A DNA stretch of 63,725 nucleotides from Bacteroidia bacterium (GCA_030430845.1 JAUIKE010000028.1:1-63725), one strand, 5' to 3'; shown: positions 52,343 to 61,142, counted from the first letter of the stretch. Made by a program: numbers and translations. Notes: generated from the sequence alone by a model not told the origin.

Positions 52343-55300
52343 TTAAAACTGAACGTTTAGCCCGGCAGTGACTGTCCTGAATAAAGGCGTACCTGCTCTT
52401 TGAGCACCGTAGGTTATCGGCGTATTACTACTATCGATAAATTCAGGGTTGAACCCTTTGTACTCATCAGAAGTCTTGTAGATCAGGTTCTGGCCGGAGA
52501 CATACAATCGCAGTCCTCTGATGCCAAATCTGCCTAGTTGAGCTTCCGTGAAATTGTAGCCAATGTTGACATTTCTCAGTGAAAAGTAAGAGGCGCTTTG
52601 TACAATGTCGTCCGTGTGTACTCTTTGTTGTAGGAAAGAAGCATCAGGAATGATACCATCCTCCACGACTTGTTGTACATCCGAAGTAGCTCCTTGCCAG
52701 TGGGTGAAGAAGTACTGATCTCCAACATTCCTCACCTGAGCACCCTGACTTGCCTGGATCATAAAGGAAAAATCAAAGCTGCCAAAGGCAAATTCATTGG
52801 TAAGACTCCAGATCAGATCTGGGTAGGGATCGCCCAGGATCGTCTTGTCTTCATCTGAAATTAAACCGTCGCCATTTAAGTCTCTGACGATTACATCTTC
52901 TGACAAACCATTGATAGGAATATAAGGTGAGTCATAGTATTGGGTAGATAATTCCTTATCTACAACATATCCATAAAAGGAGGATATGGGGTTACCTACG
53001 GAGTTAATCCATTGTGAGTTTCTACCAAATGCATCAACGGTTAATTGTCCGTCGGATTCACCAAAATCTAATAAGGTATTCTGGTTAGTAGAAGCGATCA
53101 AGGTAGTACTCCAGCTTAATTGTTTACCGGTAATATTTCTGGTTCTTAATTCGAACTCCCATCCTTTGTTTTCTACTTCCCCTAAGTTCACAATACCTGC
53201 ATCAAAACCCGTAACAAAAGAAACAGGATTTTCGAGCAACAACTTATCACTCGTTCGGACGTAATAGTCGATCGACCCTTGCACTCTGTTATCGGCAAAG
53301 CCAAAATCGATTCCCGGATTGAATTCCTCTGAACCTTCCCATTGCAATAATGGATTGACAATGCTAAGTGGAGAAACACCTGCTGTAATGGTACCTTCTG
53401 TGATGGCGCTGGTTGAGTTCAACAAGGCCAGATATGGATAATTATTTACAATATCATTCCCTACACTGAAGTTTTCATTACCGGTAAGTCCGTAGCTGAC
53501 TCTCAGCTTCAATCTGCTGACTAGGTCATTATCGCTTAAGAAGCTTTCATTGTGGACATTCCAACCAAGTGAAACGGCAGGGAAGTTACCCCATTTAGAA
53601 TTGATCCCAAATACGGAACTGGCATCTCGTCTGAAAGAAGCATTGATTAGGTATCTGTTGTCATACACATAGTTGATCCTTCCAAAGTAGCCTATCTTAT
53701 TTTTCTCATAATTGATCTCCTCAAATTCGGAAACTATTGTGGCTCCTTGTAAATTTTTCAACAGATCATTCGTGAATCCGGAACCGGTAACGATGCTGTT
53801 TTCTGCCATCCTTTTTTGAAAGGTGGCACCTACCAGCAAACCAAGTCCGTGCTTACCAAAGTCTCTGTTATAAGAAATCGTATTATCCGAAATGATTCTG
53901 TTCTGCACTCTATTTTGTAAGTTATACTGAGCTCTACCTGCTCCGGCAGAATGATGCAGTACACCATCATATCTTGTTCTTTTACGATTTTCTATTGTTA
54001 CACCAAGTGAGGTTTTCGCTGTAAGTCCATCTGCGATATTATAGCTTAAATAAGCAGAGGATAAAAGTTTGGTATTATACTCATAATGTTCTCTTTCCAC
54101 ATATTGTGCATAAGGGTTCATGTCTCCGGAAGTACGTGGCCTGCTGGAGCCCTGATCATCCGTAGGATCTATATCTATATTGTCCAGATGATCCTCTAAA
54201 AAGTAATCGCCTACTTTAACATCCGGATACTCATCTCTGTCAACATATTTTATGGTTTCTTCTGTATGGTAGATGAGCAACCAGGGCGATTGCCGGATCG
54301 GGTTATGAATAGAAGTAGGTAGTGCCCGACGTTTTGAATGGGAGGGGTTGATCTTAAATCCAAATTTTAGATCGTTAGATATTTCCGTATCCATCTTAAT
54401 GTTACCCGCATATAGGCGGTAGTCATCGGTAATAACCACCCCCTCATCGCCTAAGGTTCTTAAGGAAATGCTGAATTTTGTTGCATCATTACCTCCCCTT
54501 GCAGAAAAAGAGTGACTGGAAATATATCCGCCGTCAAAGAACACATCCTGCCAGTCTCTGTCCACACCGGTTTCTTCCACCAACTGTAAGGCATATTGTG
54601 AATTATTGGTAAGGAAGCCGGCCTGAGCTAATTCAAAATCAGCCCATTCCCGGGTGTTCTTTTTATACTCATCGCTTCCGAAGGCTTCTTTTCTTCCGAT
54701 ATAAGTTTCGTAGCTAAACTTGGTTTTGCCCGACTGGCCGCTTTTCGTTGTGATCAGGATGACGCCATTCGAACCTTCACTACCGTAAATAGCTGCAGAA
54801 GCGGCATCTTTTAAGACTTCAAAAGAGGCGATGTCATTCATGTCCATGTTACCCAGAAAGTCAGCATCTACCACCAATCCATCGACTACGACGGCAGGGC
54901 CGGTGTTGGCATTGATAGATCCAAAACCTCTGACGGTGATAGTAGGAGCTGCTCCTGCTTCTGCTGAAGTGGCCTGGATATTAACCCCTGATACCTGCCC
55001 AACAAGTGCGTCATCCACCCTTGCTACGGCTATTTGATCTAGTTTGGTGTTTTCAACCCTGGACACAGATCCGGTTAAGTGAGATTTTTTCTGGGTACCG
55101 TACCCGATCACCACAATCTCATCAATTTGCTCGACGTTGAGTTCTAACACGATATCCAGATCAGTATCCTGAGTGACAAGTACTTCCTGATCCATGTATC
55201 CGGTATAGCTAAATATTAAGGTGGTATTCTCTTCCACTTGAATGGAAAATTTCCCATCAAAATCAGTAACGGTACCAACTGATGGATCGCTCTTTACATA

Positions 55301-55498
55301 AATAGCTGCGCCAATGAGAGGCAGTCCCTCATCCGCAGAAGTCAATGTCCCTGTGACGGTTATTTTCGCCTCATCAGATAGCCGGAGGTCTTTTAAGTCG
55401 GCACTCCCTGATAAAAGCATCGGGAAGCATAGCAACAAACCCAGTAGGCCTGAAAACAGGATGGATTTGTTGGGATAATTTTTTAATTTAGCAACCAT
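52343..55498 (-). CDS. SusC/RagA-family TonB-dependent transporter
   Basis: 1051 residues. Signal peptide SILFSGLLGLLLCFPMLLSG, carboxypeptidase-D-like domain (ITVTGTLTSADEGLPLIGAA), IVVIGYGTQKKSHLTGSVSR TonB-box/plug start, LKDAASAAIYGSEGSNGVIL, barrel ending RTVTAGLNVQF. Imports oligo-alginate with the SusD at 50866. Its first 130 residues are strikingly like those of the SusC at 43720, the rest much less so. Confidence 0.95.
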   Translation of the reverse strand: MVAKLKNYPNKSILFSGLLGLLLCFPMLLSGSADLKDLRLSDEAKITVTGTLTSADEGLPLIGAAIYVKSDPSVGTVTDFDGKFSIQVEENTTLIFSYTGYMDQEVLVTQDTDLDIVLELNVEQIDEIVVIGYGTQKKSHLTGSVSRVENTKLDQIAVARVDDALVGQVSGVNIQATSAEAGAAPTITVRGFGSINANTGPAVVVDGLVVDADFLGNMDMNDIASFEVLKDAASAAIYGSEGSNGVILITTKSGQSGKTKFSYETYIGRKEAFGSDEYKKNTREWADFELAQAGFLTNNSQYALQLVEETGVDRDWQDVFFDGGYISSHSFSARGGNDATKFSISLRTLGDEGVVITDDYRLYAGNIKMDTEISNDLKFGFKINPSHSKRRALPTSIHNPIRQSPWLLIYHTEETIKYVDRDEYPDVKVGDYFLEDHLDNIDIDPTDDQGSSRPRTSGDMNPYAQYVEREHYEYNTKLLSSAYLSYNIADGLTAKTSLGVTIENRKRTRYDGVLHHSAGAGRAQYNLQNRVQNRIISDNTISYNRDFGKHGLGLLVGATFQKRMAENSIVTGSGFTNDLLKNLQGATIVSEFEEINYEKNKIGYFGRINYVYDNRYLINASFRRDASSVFGINSKWGNFPAVSLGWNVHNESFLSDNDLVSRLKLRVSYGLTGNENFSVGNDIVNNYPYLALLNSTSAITEGTITAGVSPLSIVNPLLQWEGSEEFNPGIDFGFADNRVQGSIDYYVRTSDKLLLENPVSFVTGFDAGIVNLGEVENKGWEFELRTRNITGKQLSWSTTLIASTNQNTLLDFGESDGQLTVDAFGRNSQWINSVGNPISSFYGYVVDKELSTQYYDSPYIPINGLSEDVIVRDLNGDGLISDEDKTILGDPYPDLIWSLTNEFAFGSFDFSFMIQASQGAQVRNVGDQYFFTHWQGATSDVQQVVEDGIIPDASFLQQRVHTDDIVQSASYFSLRNVNIGYNFTEAQLGRFGIRGLRLYVSGQNLIYKTSDEYKGFNPEFIDSSNTPITYGAQRAGTPLFRTVTAGLNVQF

Positions 55499-55615
55499 AA
55501 CATATTAATTTTTATTTTAATCATTTCGCTCACCCTAACCGGTGAGTTTTTTTTTGTTCTATATCTAGGTTTTAGGGAATAAAATCCCCGCTTAAAATGA
55601 TGTTACATTTTAAGT
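55499..55615 (-). ncRNA. Structured 5' leader of susC (second unit)
   Basis: Hairpins CTCACC ... GGTGAG at 55529-55546 and TTAAAATG ... CATTTTAA at 55592-55613, in the same order and spacing as at 46963-47080. Base changes in the second stem are compensated on both sides. On the plus strand a run of nine T follows the first hairpin. The rest of the gap to 55850 contains no recognisable gene. Confidence 0.45.
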
Positions 55616-55850
55616 CAGCTTAGTATAAGACAATACTTTCCAAGGCAAGGAAGCTGCAAGAACAGCTGCTTGCCTATGAAGGAAGCCTACCGAATACTAA
55701 AATCATGGCAGTAAAAAGTATAAGAATTCGGGGAATTTACTCCATCAACTGGAATTGACGGGATGTTTCAGTTTCATACAGAGTGAGATTTATTTGGTTA
55801 TAGTTTGTATTATTTCGAGTAGCGTCGGTTTCAGATATTACGGAAATTAA

Positions 55851-56570
55851 TTATTCTTTCAAACTCCTACTGTAGTCAAGGGTGTCTCCGAGGTGATCCC
55901 GCATAGCCTGGGCTGCGTTTTCAGGTTCCTGAGCAATGATGTGTTTGAGGATAACCTTGTGTTCATCAAGTGCCGTATAGGTACGTCCGTCTTTGCATAC
56001 ATCCAGCTGAATAAAATTATTGATGATGTCGGGAGTGATGATCAGCATTAAAGATTTCAGAACTGTATTCTTGCTGGCTTCTGCTATTTTTAAATGGAAC
56101 ATGAGATCCTCTTCAACGGCCTGAAGCCCGTGGTTGACTTTTTCTTCGTAAGCCTTGAGGGCTTCCTTCATGCTCTCGATGTCTTCCTCGGTCCGTCTTT
56201 CTGCTGCTAACCTAGCAGATGCCGTTTCCAGTAGCACCCTGGTTTCTATTAATGAGCCGAAATCGCTGTTTTCAATCTTCAAAACATCAGAAATGAGCCC
56301 TTCCAGCGCTGTAATGCCCATGCCGGCAACGATGGTGCCGCTCTGGGGGAGGGTTTTTAAGATTCCGTAAAACTCAAGTTTTTTTATCGCGTCTCTTACA
56401 TTTGTTCGGCCTACGCCCAGCACCTCCGCAAGCTTGCGTTCGGGAGGAAGGCGGTCGCCTGGCTTTAACTGACCGGAAGTAATGAGCTCTCTTATTTGTC
56501 GGATGATTCTTTCAACAGGTGATTCTAAATTAATTTCCTGAAAGTTTTTGAGTATGTCTGAGCTTGCCAT
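55851..56570 (-). CDS. GntR-family (FadR subfamily) transcriptional regulator of the alginate locus
   Basis: 239 residues from the ATG at 56570. A longer frame to 56684 would translate the operator itself (SIGQPIFGQPK) and is rejected. Winged helix at about 10-80: IIRQIRELITSGQLKPGDRL, PPERKLAEVLGVGRTNVRDA (recognition helix), LEFYGILKTLPQSGTIVA. The FCD effector domain covers about 95-235 with EEDLMFHLKIAEASKN and LDEHKVILKHIIAQEPENAA supplying metal/ligand His. Ligand is probably a uronate or KDG (inference). It heads the GntR-susC-susD-PKD-PL7 operon and has two operator copies at its own promoter, so autoregulation is likely. Confidence 0.93.
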   Translation of the reverse strand: MASSDILKNFQEINLESPVERIIRQIRELITSGQLKPGDRLPPERKLAEVLGVGRTNVRDAIKKLEFYGILKTLPQSGTIVAGMGITALEGLISDVLKIENSDFGSLIETRVLLETASARLAAERRTEEDIESMKEALKAYEEKVNHGLQAVEEDLMFHLKIAEASKNTVLKSLMLIITPDIINNFIQLDVCKDGRTYTALDEHKVILKHIIAQEPENAAQAMRDHLGDTLDYSRSLKE

Positions 56571-56593
56571 TCGAGTTAGATTATTTTTTGTTT

Positions 56594-56620
56594 TTGGTTG
56601 ACCAAAAATTGGTTGACCAA
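56594..56620. promoter_or_regulatory. Tandem GntR operator upstream of the regulator gene
   Basis: TTGGTTGACCAA at 56594-56605 and again at 56609-56620, 15 bp apart, between the promoter and the ATG at 56570. Confidence 0.85.
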
Positions 56621-56632
56621 TTGATGTTTGCC

Positions 56633-56664
56633 TAAAAGTACTGTTTATTTTTGTTTTGACAAAA
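56633..56664 (-). promoter_or_regulatory. Promoter of gntR-susCD-PKD-PL7 operon
   Basis: Minus strand: TTTTG (56660-56664), 19-nt spacer, TACTTTTA (56633-56640; one mismatch to TAnnTTTG). Same spacing as the promoter at 47589. The operators start 12 nt downstream, around the expected transcription start. Confidence 0.7.
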
Positions 56665-56759
56665 TTTTTAACTAAAAAAGGCAAATAGGAATATTAATAT
56701 GTGGTTTTGAAAGAGGAAAAAAGACAGGAAGTGTTTTTTTAGATAGAATTATAAAAGGA

Positions 56760-56801
56760 GGCTGTCGAAACCCACCGGCCGGCCGGCGGGTTTCGACAGC
56801 C
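56760..56801. terminator. GC-rich hairpin
   Basis: GGCTGTCGAAACCC pairs with GGGTTTCGACAGCC; the inner CCGGCC/GGCCGG extends the stem past one A-C mismatch. It lies between the cytochrome c gene and the gntR promoter, and may end leftward transcription after the cytochrome gene only weakly; it could also block readthrough into the locus. The rest of 56665-56913 shows no gene. Confidence 0.6.
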
Positions 56802-56913
56802 GATAATATTTATTTGAGACGCCCCCTTTTTACCCTAAGCCTAGGCAAGTGATCAAAGTTGTCATTTCCTCAAATGAAATAAAATTCGAAAAACGTCCTT
56901 TACAATAATATGC

Positions 56914-57399
56914 TTAGTAATAAGGATACGTATTTTCCGGCACGATCAATTCATACTCTGATTGCAGGAACATAACCAGGTCCACCAGTTCCTGGACTGT
57001 CATCACTTCATTGTAGTTGTATAACTCCATTTTTGATTGACCGCCCGGCAGGGTGACCTCCTGGTCTTTTTGATACTGTTTGGAAATCTTATGTGAAGGA
57101 TTGATCACAGCGGTTAACAATTCTCCATAGGACTGTATTCTAGGGACTTTACCGCCTAGTTGAATATGGACATCTTCGGCTTCCTCATTGCCGTTCCAGC
57201 CAATATCTGCAATACTGTGACAGTCGTTGCAGTATAGGTCTTTAAAAGCTTGCTTGCCATCGGCAATATTACCCTCTGGCAAAACAAAGTTCCTCATAGT
57301 GGATCGATCCTGGCAGGCGGTTGTGATGGCTAAGCCGGCGATGATGATCAGTACCAGCCAGTGGTTGAGCAGGCTGCTCAGCATTCTCCTTTTTTTCAT
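56914..57399 (-). CDS. Single-haem c-type cytochrome lipoprotein
   Basis: 161 residues. N-terminal hydrophobic segment with lipobox LAITTAC. One haem c motif, CNDCH, near residue 57 (DLYCNDCHSIADIGW). LGGKVPRIQSYGELLTAVIN-PSHKIS and the helix TVQELVDLVMFLQSEYEL are typical of class I cytochromes; a Met ligand is probably the one in QSKMELYNYNEVM. It should carry electrons in the periplasm; the partner oxidase or reductase is not in the window. Stands alone. Confidence 0.88.
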   Translation of the reverse strand: MKKRRMLSSLLNHWLVLIIIAGLAITTACQDRSTMRNFVLPEGNIADGKQAFKDLYCNDCHSIADIGWNGNEEAEDVHIQLGGKVPRIQSYGELLTAVINPSHKISKQYQKDQEVTLPGGQSKMELYNYNEVMTVQELVDLVMFLQSEYELIVPENTYPYY

Positions 57400-57595
57400 A
57401 GCAGTTTTATTTTTATTAAAAACCTTCGTCTTTGACGATGGTTATGTATGTTGGCTGCGCCAGTGTTTTTTTGACACAAAAAGTTGTTTTTATACAAGCC
57501 CGTAGTTCACTTTGGTTACTGACTCTTAATAAGGTAAGCTAAGAAAGGGAGAATTGCAGTGATTTTTCTCATCTTCTGCGAGAATCTAAAAAGCA

Positions 57596-57793
57596 GGGGT
57601 TGGGTAAAAACTCGTTCCTCGCCTGCCTGACGGCAGTCAGGTTTTTACCCACCCCAGATAATTTTGTTTTGGAGGTGGTTTAAAGAAAAAAACTTCGTTT
57701 TTTTCTTTAAACCACCTCCAAAAAATATATTATTGGTTGTGTGAACCCGCCTGCCGGCCGGCAGGAAGGCCGAAGGACTTTTTACACAACCCC
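57596..57793 (+). repeat. Composite hairpin element, copy 2 (198 bp, long form)
   Basis: Ends GGGGTTGGGTAAAAA (57596-57610) and TTTTTACACAACCCC (57779-57793) form terminal inverted repeats. The flanks AAAAAGCA and TGCTTTTT extend the symmetry by several bases. The central hairpin at 57667-57723 has 27-bp perfect arms (starting TTTTGGAGGTGGTTTAAAG) and loop TTC. Additional small palindromes CCTGCCTGACGGCAGTCAGG and CCTGCCGGCCGGCAGG interrupt both outer hairpins, as if inserted. The remaining part of 57400-57801 has no gene. Confidence 0.8.
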
Positions 57794-57801
57794 CTGCTTT
57801 T

Positions 57802-59772
57802 TTAATACTTCTTCACAACGCCTTCCGTCTTCCCTTTCCAGTTATCTGTCCGAAAAGGAGAAGCCGGTAAGCCTTCTTTATTATATAGGTTCGCATCGTC
57901 CGGATTATCCGCCCAGGCATAGCGGACCGCCACTGGCTTGTCAACCTCTGGGCTGAATACTTCTATCTGATTCCCGACAATCCTTGCCTGCGCCCAGTGA
58001 AATTGCTGATCTGCTCCGGCAATCGTAAAACTCTTCAGGTAGCCATATTGATCCTTGGCGACGAGCCCAGAGCCAATGTGGTCAAAGGAAAGGGTGATTT
58101 TATTGCCTTCAATACGCATGTCCTTATACATCGGGCCGGCATACACCACCTTTTTCCCATAATTCTTGTACAGAGCATTTAGAGCCAATCGCAGGCCAAC
58201 GTCTTCTTTGTTTTTGGGATGAATATCATCGGCCTCTCCAATGTCTATAGCTACGGCCATGCCGGTTTTGGGAAGTTCGAGGGCCATGGTCTGTGCTTCG
58301 CGAAGCTCCGCCCAGTTGCTCGGACCTGGCGCTGGCTGTGGAGCCATGAAATTGGCCAGTTGCACCCAGTAAAAGTCGAGATCTTCCGACAAGTACTGCC
58401 GCCAATCCTGAATGAGCATGGGGAAAAGCTTCCGGTATTCGTAGGCCCGGTCGGCATTACTCTCTCCCTGATACCAGATAACGCCCTGCACGGCATAGGG
58501 CAGGATCGGATGGATCATGCCATTAAACAGGACGGTAGGGTGGTCATTGGGAGCAGTGCCGGAGGCATTGACTTTGAAAAGCCCCGGGCTGATGCGAAAT
58601 TTCCATGGGCCGGCTAAGGACTTTTTGAAGCCGTCGCTTTCGATAAAAAGTTGTTCTTCCATGCCGTGTAGCCCGCCACCCCCTCCGGTATCATTTACCC
58701 GGATGGTAATCACGTTTTTTCCCGCCTTTAAATAAGTTGCCGGCACCTGATAAACTCTCGGGACATTGTACTTTTGGGTCATACTACCTACTAAATGGCC
58801 ATTTACATAGGTCAGGTCATCATCATCGATGGGGCCAAGTGACAGGCTCATGTTTTTACTTGCTACTTCGGAAGGCAAGTCAATGGTTTTTCGATACCAG
58901 ACGACTCCGTCCAGTTCCGTCATGCCCTGGCTCTCCCAAAGACCCGGCAGGTCCATACTTCCCCATTTGTTATCATCATAATCGGCGGCTGCCCAGAGGG
59001 CCTGGCCATTTTGCAGGCCATCTGGAAGATCCTCACCTGTGGTTTGAATTATTTTTTCATATTTGGCCCTGGCAGCTTTCTGAAATTGTGCAATATCAAA
59101 TTCCTTTAAGTCTTCTACATGCTTTTTATAATAAGGCACTTGTTGGGCGGAGGCAGCGCTCATCCAGGTTTCTACCACTGTCCCTCCCCAGGAGGAATGG
59201 ATCAACCCTACCGGCACCTTGAGTTCTTCCTGCAATTTTTTTCCGAAAAAATAAGCGACGGCCGAAAAATCGGCAATAGATTCCGGAGTGGTTAATGTCC
59301 ATTCTCCAACTTCCAGGTCATCCAGAGGCTGAAAGGCTACTTTCCGGGCCACAGTGAAAAGTCGCAGATTGGGGTTGTCAGCGGCCTGGATGGCTTCTTC
59401 CTTGTCTAACATTTGGAGGGTATATTCCATATTAGATTGTCCGGAACAAAGCCAGACTTCGCCGCAGAGGATATCCTGTACCTCTAGCTTTTCCTTCCGG
59501 CTGCTGACTTTAAGGACGTAAGGCCCGCCGGCTTCAAGCGGTTTCAGCTGGGCTTCCCATTTTCCGTTTTTGCCCGCCTTAACTTCAACCTCTTGACCGG
59601 CCAATTGGACCTTCACTTTTTGCCCAGCCTCTGCCCAGCCCCAGATCGGGATGGGGGCTTTCTGTTGCAGCACCATGTGATCGGAAAATATTTTGGGAAG
59701 GCCTAGTTGGGCATTTCCTTGTACAGACAAAAAACTGAAGATGCAGAATAAGAGATAGGTTGGGATGCGCAT
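57802..59772 (-). CDS. Sialate O-acetylesterase-like SGNH hydrolase
   Basis: 656 residues from the ATG at 59772 (signal peptide RIPTYLLFCIFSFLSVQGNA). An in-frame ATG at 59829 lies inside a palindromic repeat (would give MSCLDMTCL) and is rejected. SGNH motifs: EVWLCSGQSNMEYTLQ (catalytic Ser), VIWYQGESNADRAYE (Gly/Asn block), and DIGEADDIHPKNKEDVG (Asp/His). A jelly-roll insertion with VVWYRKTIDLP and LTYVNGHLVGS separates them, as in the family. Removes acetyl groups from sugars outside the cytoplasm. Bacterial alginates can be acetylated, so help to the alginate locus is conceivable but unproven. Confidence 0.9.
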   Translation of the reverse strand: MRIPTYLLFCIFSFLSVQGNAQLGLPKIFSDHMVLQQKAPIPIWGWAEAGQKVKVQLAGQEVEVKAGKNGKWEAQLKPLEAGGPYVLKVSSRKEKLEVQDILCGEVWLCSGQSNMEYTLQMLDKEEAIQAADNPNLRLFTVARKVAFQPLDDLEVGEWTLTTPESIADFSAVAYFFGKKLQEELKVPVGLIHSSWGGTVVETWMSAASAQQVPYYKKHVEDLKEFDIAQFQKAARAKYEKIIQTTGEDLPDGLQNGQALWAAADYDDNKWGSMDLPGLWESQGMTELDGVVWYRKTIDLPSEVASKNMSLSLGPIDDDDLTYVNGHLVGSMTQKYNVPRVYQVPATYLKAGKNVITIRVNDTGGGGGLHGMEEQLFIESDGFKKSLAGPWKFRISPGLFKVNASGTAPNDHPTVLFNGMIHPILPYAVQGVIWYQGESNADRAYEYRKLFPMLIQDWRQYLSEDLDFYWVQLANFMAPQPAPGPSNWAELREAQTMALELPKTGMAVAIDIGEADDIHPKNKEDVGLRLALNALYKNYGKKVVYAGPMYKDMRIEGNKITLSFDHIGSGLVAKDQYGYLKSFTIAGADQQFHWAQARIVGNQIEVFSPEVDKPVAVRYAWADNPDDANLYNKEGLPASPFRTDNWKGKTEGVVKKY

Positions 59773-59803
59773 TTTTTTTACCGGAAAATAAGGAATCATT
59801 TTC

Positions 59804-59833
59804 AGACATGTCATGTCTAGACATGACATGTCT
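59804..59833. repeat. ACATGTC palindromic repeat, pair 3, left copy
   Basis: A perfect 30-bp palindrome, halves AGACATGTCATGTCT and AGACATGACATGTCT, i.e. the order seen in the right-hand members of pairs 1 and 2. It starts 31 nt upstream of the esterase ATG. Confidence 0.9.
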
Positions 59834-59901
59834 GCGTTTTTTTTTCTAAATGCTTGATTATTAGCGTTGATAGCTACATGACATGTCCTCTGAGCAGGAA
59901 T

Positions 59902-59923
59902 ATGACATGTCTAGATATGTCAT
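59902..59923. repeat. ACATGTC palindromic repeat, pair 3, right copy
   Basis: 22 bp, ATGACATGTCT then AGATATGTCAT (one mismatch), the half-order of the left-hand members of pairs 1 and 2; so pair 3 is inverted relative to them. Centre distance to the partner is 94 bp. An extra half-copy lies at 59876-59887. Confidence 0.85.
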
Positions 59924-60031
59924 GTCTTTTTCCCGCTTCATAAAATGAGATAACGAAAGACGTCCAATTTTTCATTTGCCCATTTCCCTTAGCTAGTATT
60001 GCCCTTATTCATAACCTTCAACACTTAAATT

Positions 60032-60154
60032 ATGAGAGACTTTAATCACCCACTATTTTCAGTTATTACATCTATTACCGTGACATCTTTGATCAGAAAG
60101 CCAGCCGCTATTGTTTCTTTGAAACTACAGGAGGGCTTAAAAAGATTAGGATGA
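60032..60154 (+). CDS. Possible small protein of unknown function
   Basis: A 40-codon frame beginning MRDFNHPLFSVITSITVTSL and ending in a basic helix (LKLQEGLKRLG). The start is preceded by A/T-rich sequence without a clear ribosome site. No family recognised; could be chance. Confidence 0.2.
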   Translation: MRDFNHPLFSVITSITVTSLIRKPAAIVSLKLQEGLKRLG

Positions 60155-60177
60155 ATAGTAAGCTTGCTTTCATGCTA

Positions 60178-61089
60178 TCAAGTTATGCTTTTAAAATAAT
60201 CAAACATCTTTTTACGCTCGCTATTCGTTGGAAGATAGCCCCGCCCTGCTTCCATGTTTTCCAGTACATGAGCGACCTGCGTCGTAGCTGGAATGGCACA
60301 AGTAATGTCCCGATTGGAGACAATATATTTAAGGAAAAAGGCAGCCCAGCTTTTTATATCATAATCTATTGCCCAGGAAGGAAGCGGTTTTTTCCCAACC
60401 TTATCGAAAAGAATCCCTGTTTTAAGAGGCTGGTTAATAATAGTGGCTACACCATAGTCGGCGGCGGTTGGTATCAATACTTTTTCTGCATGTGGGTTGT
60501 CGATATTGAAGTTAAACTGGACAAAGTCCAACTCATATTTTTTAATTAGCTCCGCCAGATCCTGATGGGCACTATTGACATAATGGGTGACGCCAATGTA
60601 TTTGAGTTGCCCCTTTTCTTTGGCCTCCTTTAAAGAGGCATAATGGGTTTTGAAATCCCGGATGTTGTGGATGTGGTTGACTTGTACTCTATTGTTGAAA
60701 AAACGATTAGAGCTATTCATTTGCCGGATGCCGCTTTCTTTTCCATTGGTCCAGACCTTCGTTGAAACCCACAATTGCTTGAGTATTTTTAAATCGCGGG
60801 ACAGTATTCCAATGACCTCCTCAGAGGACCCGTACATGGGAGAGCTGTCAATGACCCTTCCTCCTTGTTGGTAAAAAGTATGCAGCACTTTTTTCATATT
60901 GGCCATCCTGCCGGGGCTGCCCTTAGTGTCAAAAGTCAGCCAGGAGCCCATGCCGATGACCGGTATTTTTTCTTCGCTGGAAGGGATGGCTCGCTGAATT
61001 AAATTGGATGGTTTTAAAATCAAGGCTTGGGGGCTAATCGTAGAAAGACCCATAAGGCCCATACCTTTGAGGAATGCTCTTCTTTTCAT
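60178..61089 (-). CDS. Aldo/keto reductase with Tat-type leader
   Basis: 303 residues. Leader MKRRAFLKGMGLMGLSTISP with a twin Arg. The AKR barrel has VIGMGSWLTFDTKG near the start, GGRVIDSSPMYGSSEEVIG (Asp and catalytic Tyr), WVSTKVWT (Lys) and GQLKYIGVTHYVNSAHQDL. In the last position classical AKRs have His in an H-x-H context; here HNIRDFKTHY precedes the GQLKYIG stretch. C-terminal SNRDITCAIPATTQVAHVLEN matches the cofactor-binding loop. Substrate unknown. Probably exported, which is rare for NADP enzymes, so the leader may be degenerate. Confidence 0.88.
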   Translation of the reverse strand: MKRRAFLKGMGLMGLSTISPQALILKPSNLIQRAIPSSEEKIPVIGMGSWLTFDTKGSPGRMANMKKVLHTFYQQGGRVIDSSPMYGSSEEVIGILSRDLKILKQLWVSTKVWTNGKESGIRQMNSSNRFFNNRVQVNHIHNIRDFKTHYASLKEAKEKGQLKYIGVTHYVNSAHQDLAELIKKYELDFVQFNFNIDNPHAEKVLIPTAADYGVATIINQPLKTGILFDKVGKKPLPSWAIDYDIKSWAAFFLKYIVSNRDITCAIPATTQVAHVLENMEAGRGYLPTNSERKKMFDYFKSIT

Positions 61090-61142
61090 AACAACAATTT
61101 GTAGAGGTGAGTATCTTTTTTACAAAATACGGATGATTTTGC

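Larger units (their letters stand above)
59773..60177. other. Intergenic region with palindrome pair 3
   Basis: Contains repeats at 59804-59833 and 59902-59923, a lone half ACATGACATGTC at 59876-59887, and one weak short frame at 60032. Otherwise nothing recognised. Confidence 0.6.

Noticed and set aside
56571..56684. N-terminal extension of the GntR regulator
   Set aside because: It would translate the tandem operator and promoter region; homologues start at the ATG at 56570.
60151..60549. 132-codon plus-strand frame opposite the aldo/keto reductase
   Set aside because: The minus strand has a complete, well conserved reductase over the same bases; the plus-strand product resembles nothing and has atypical composition.
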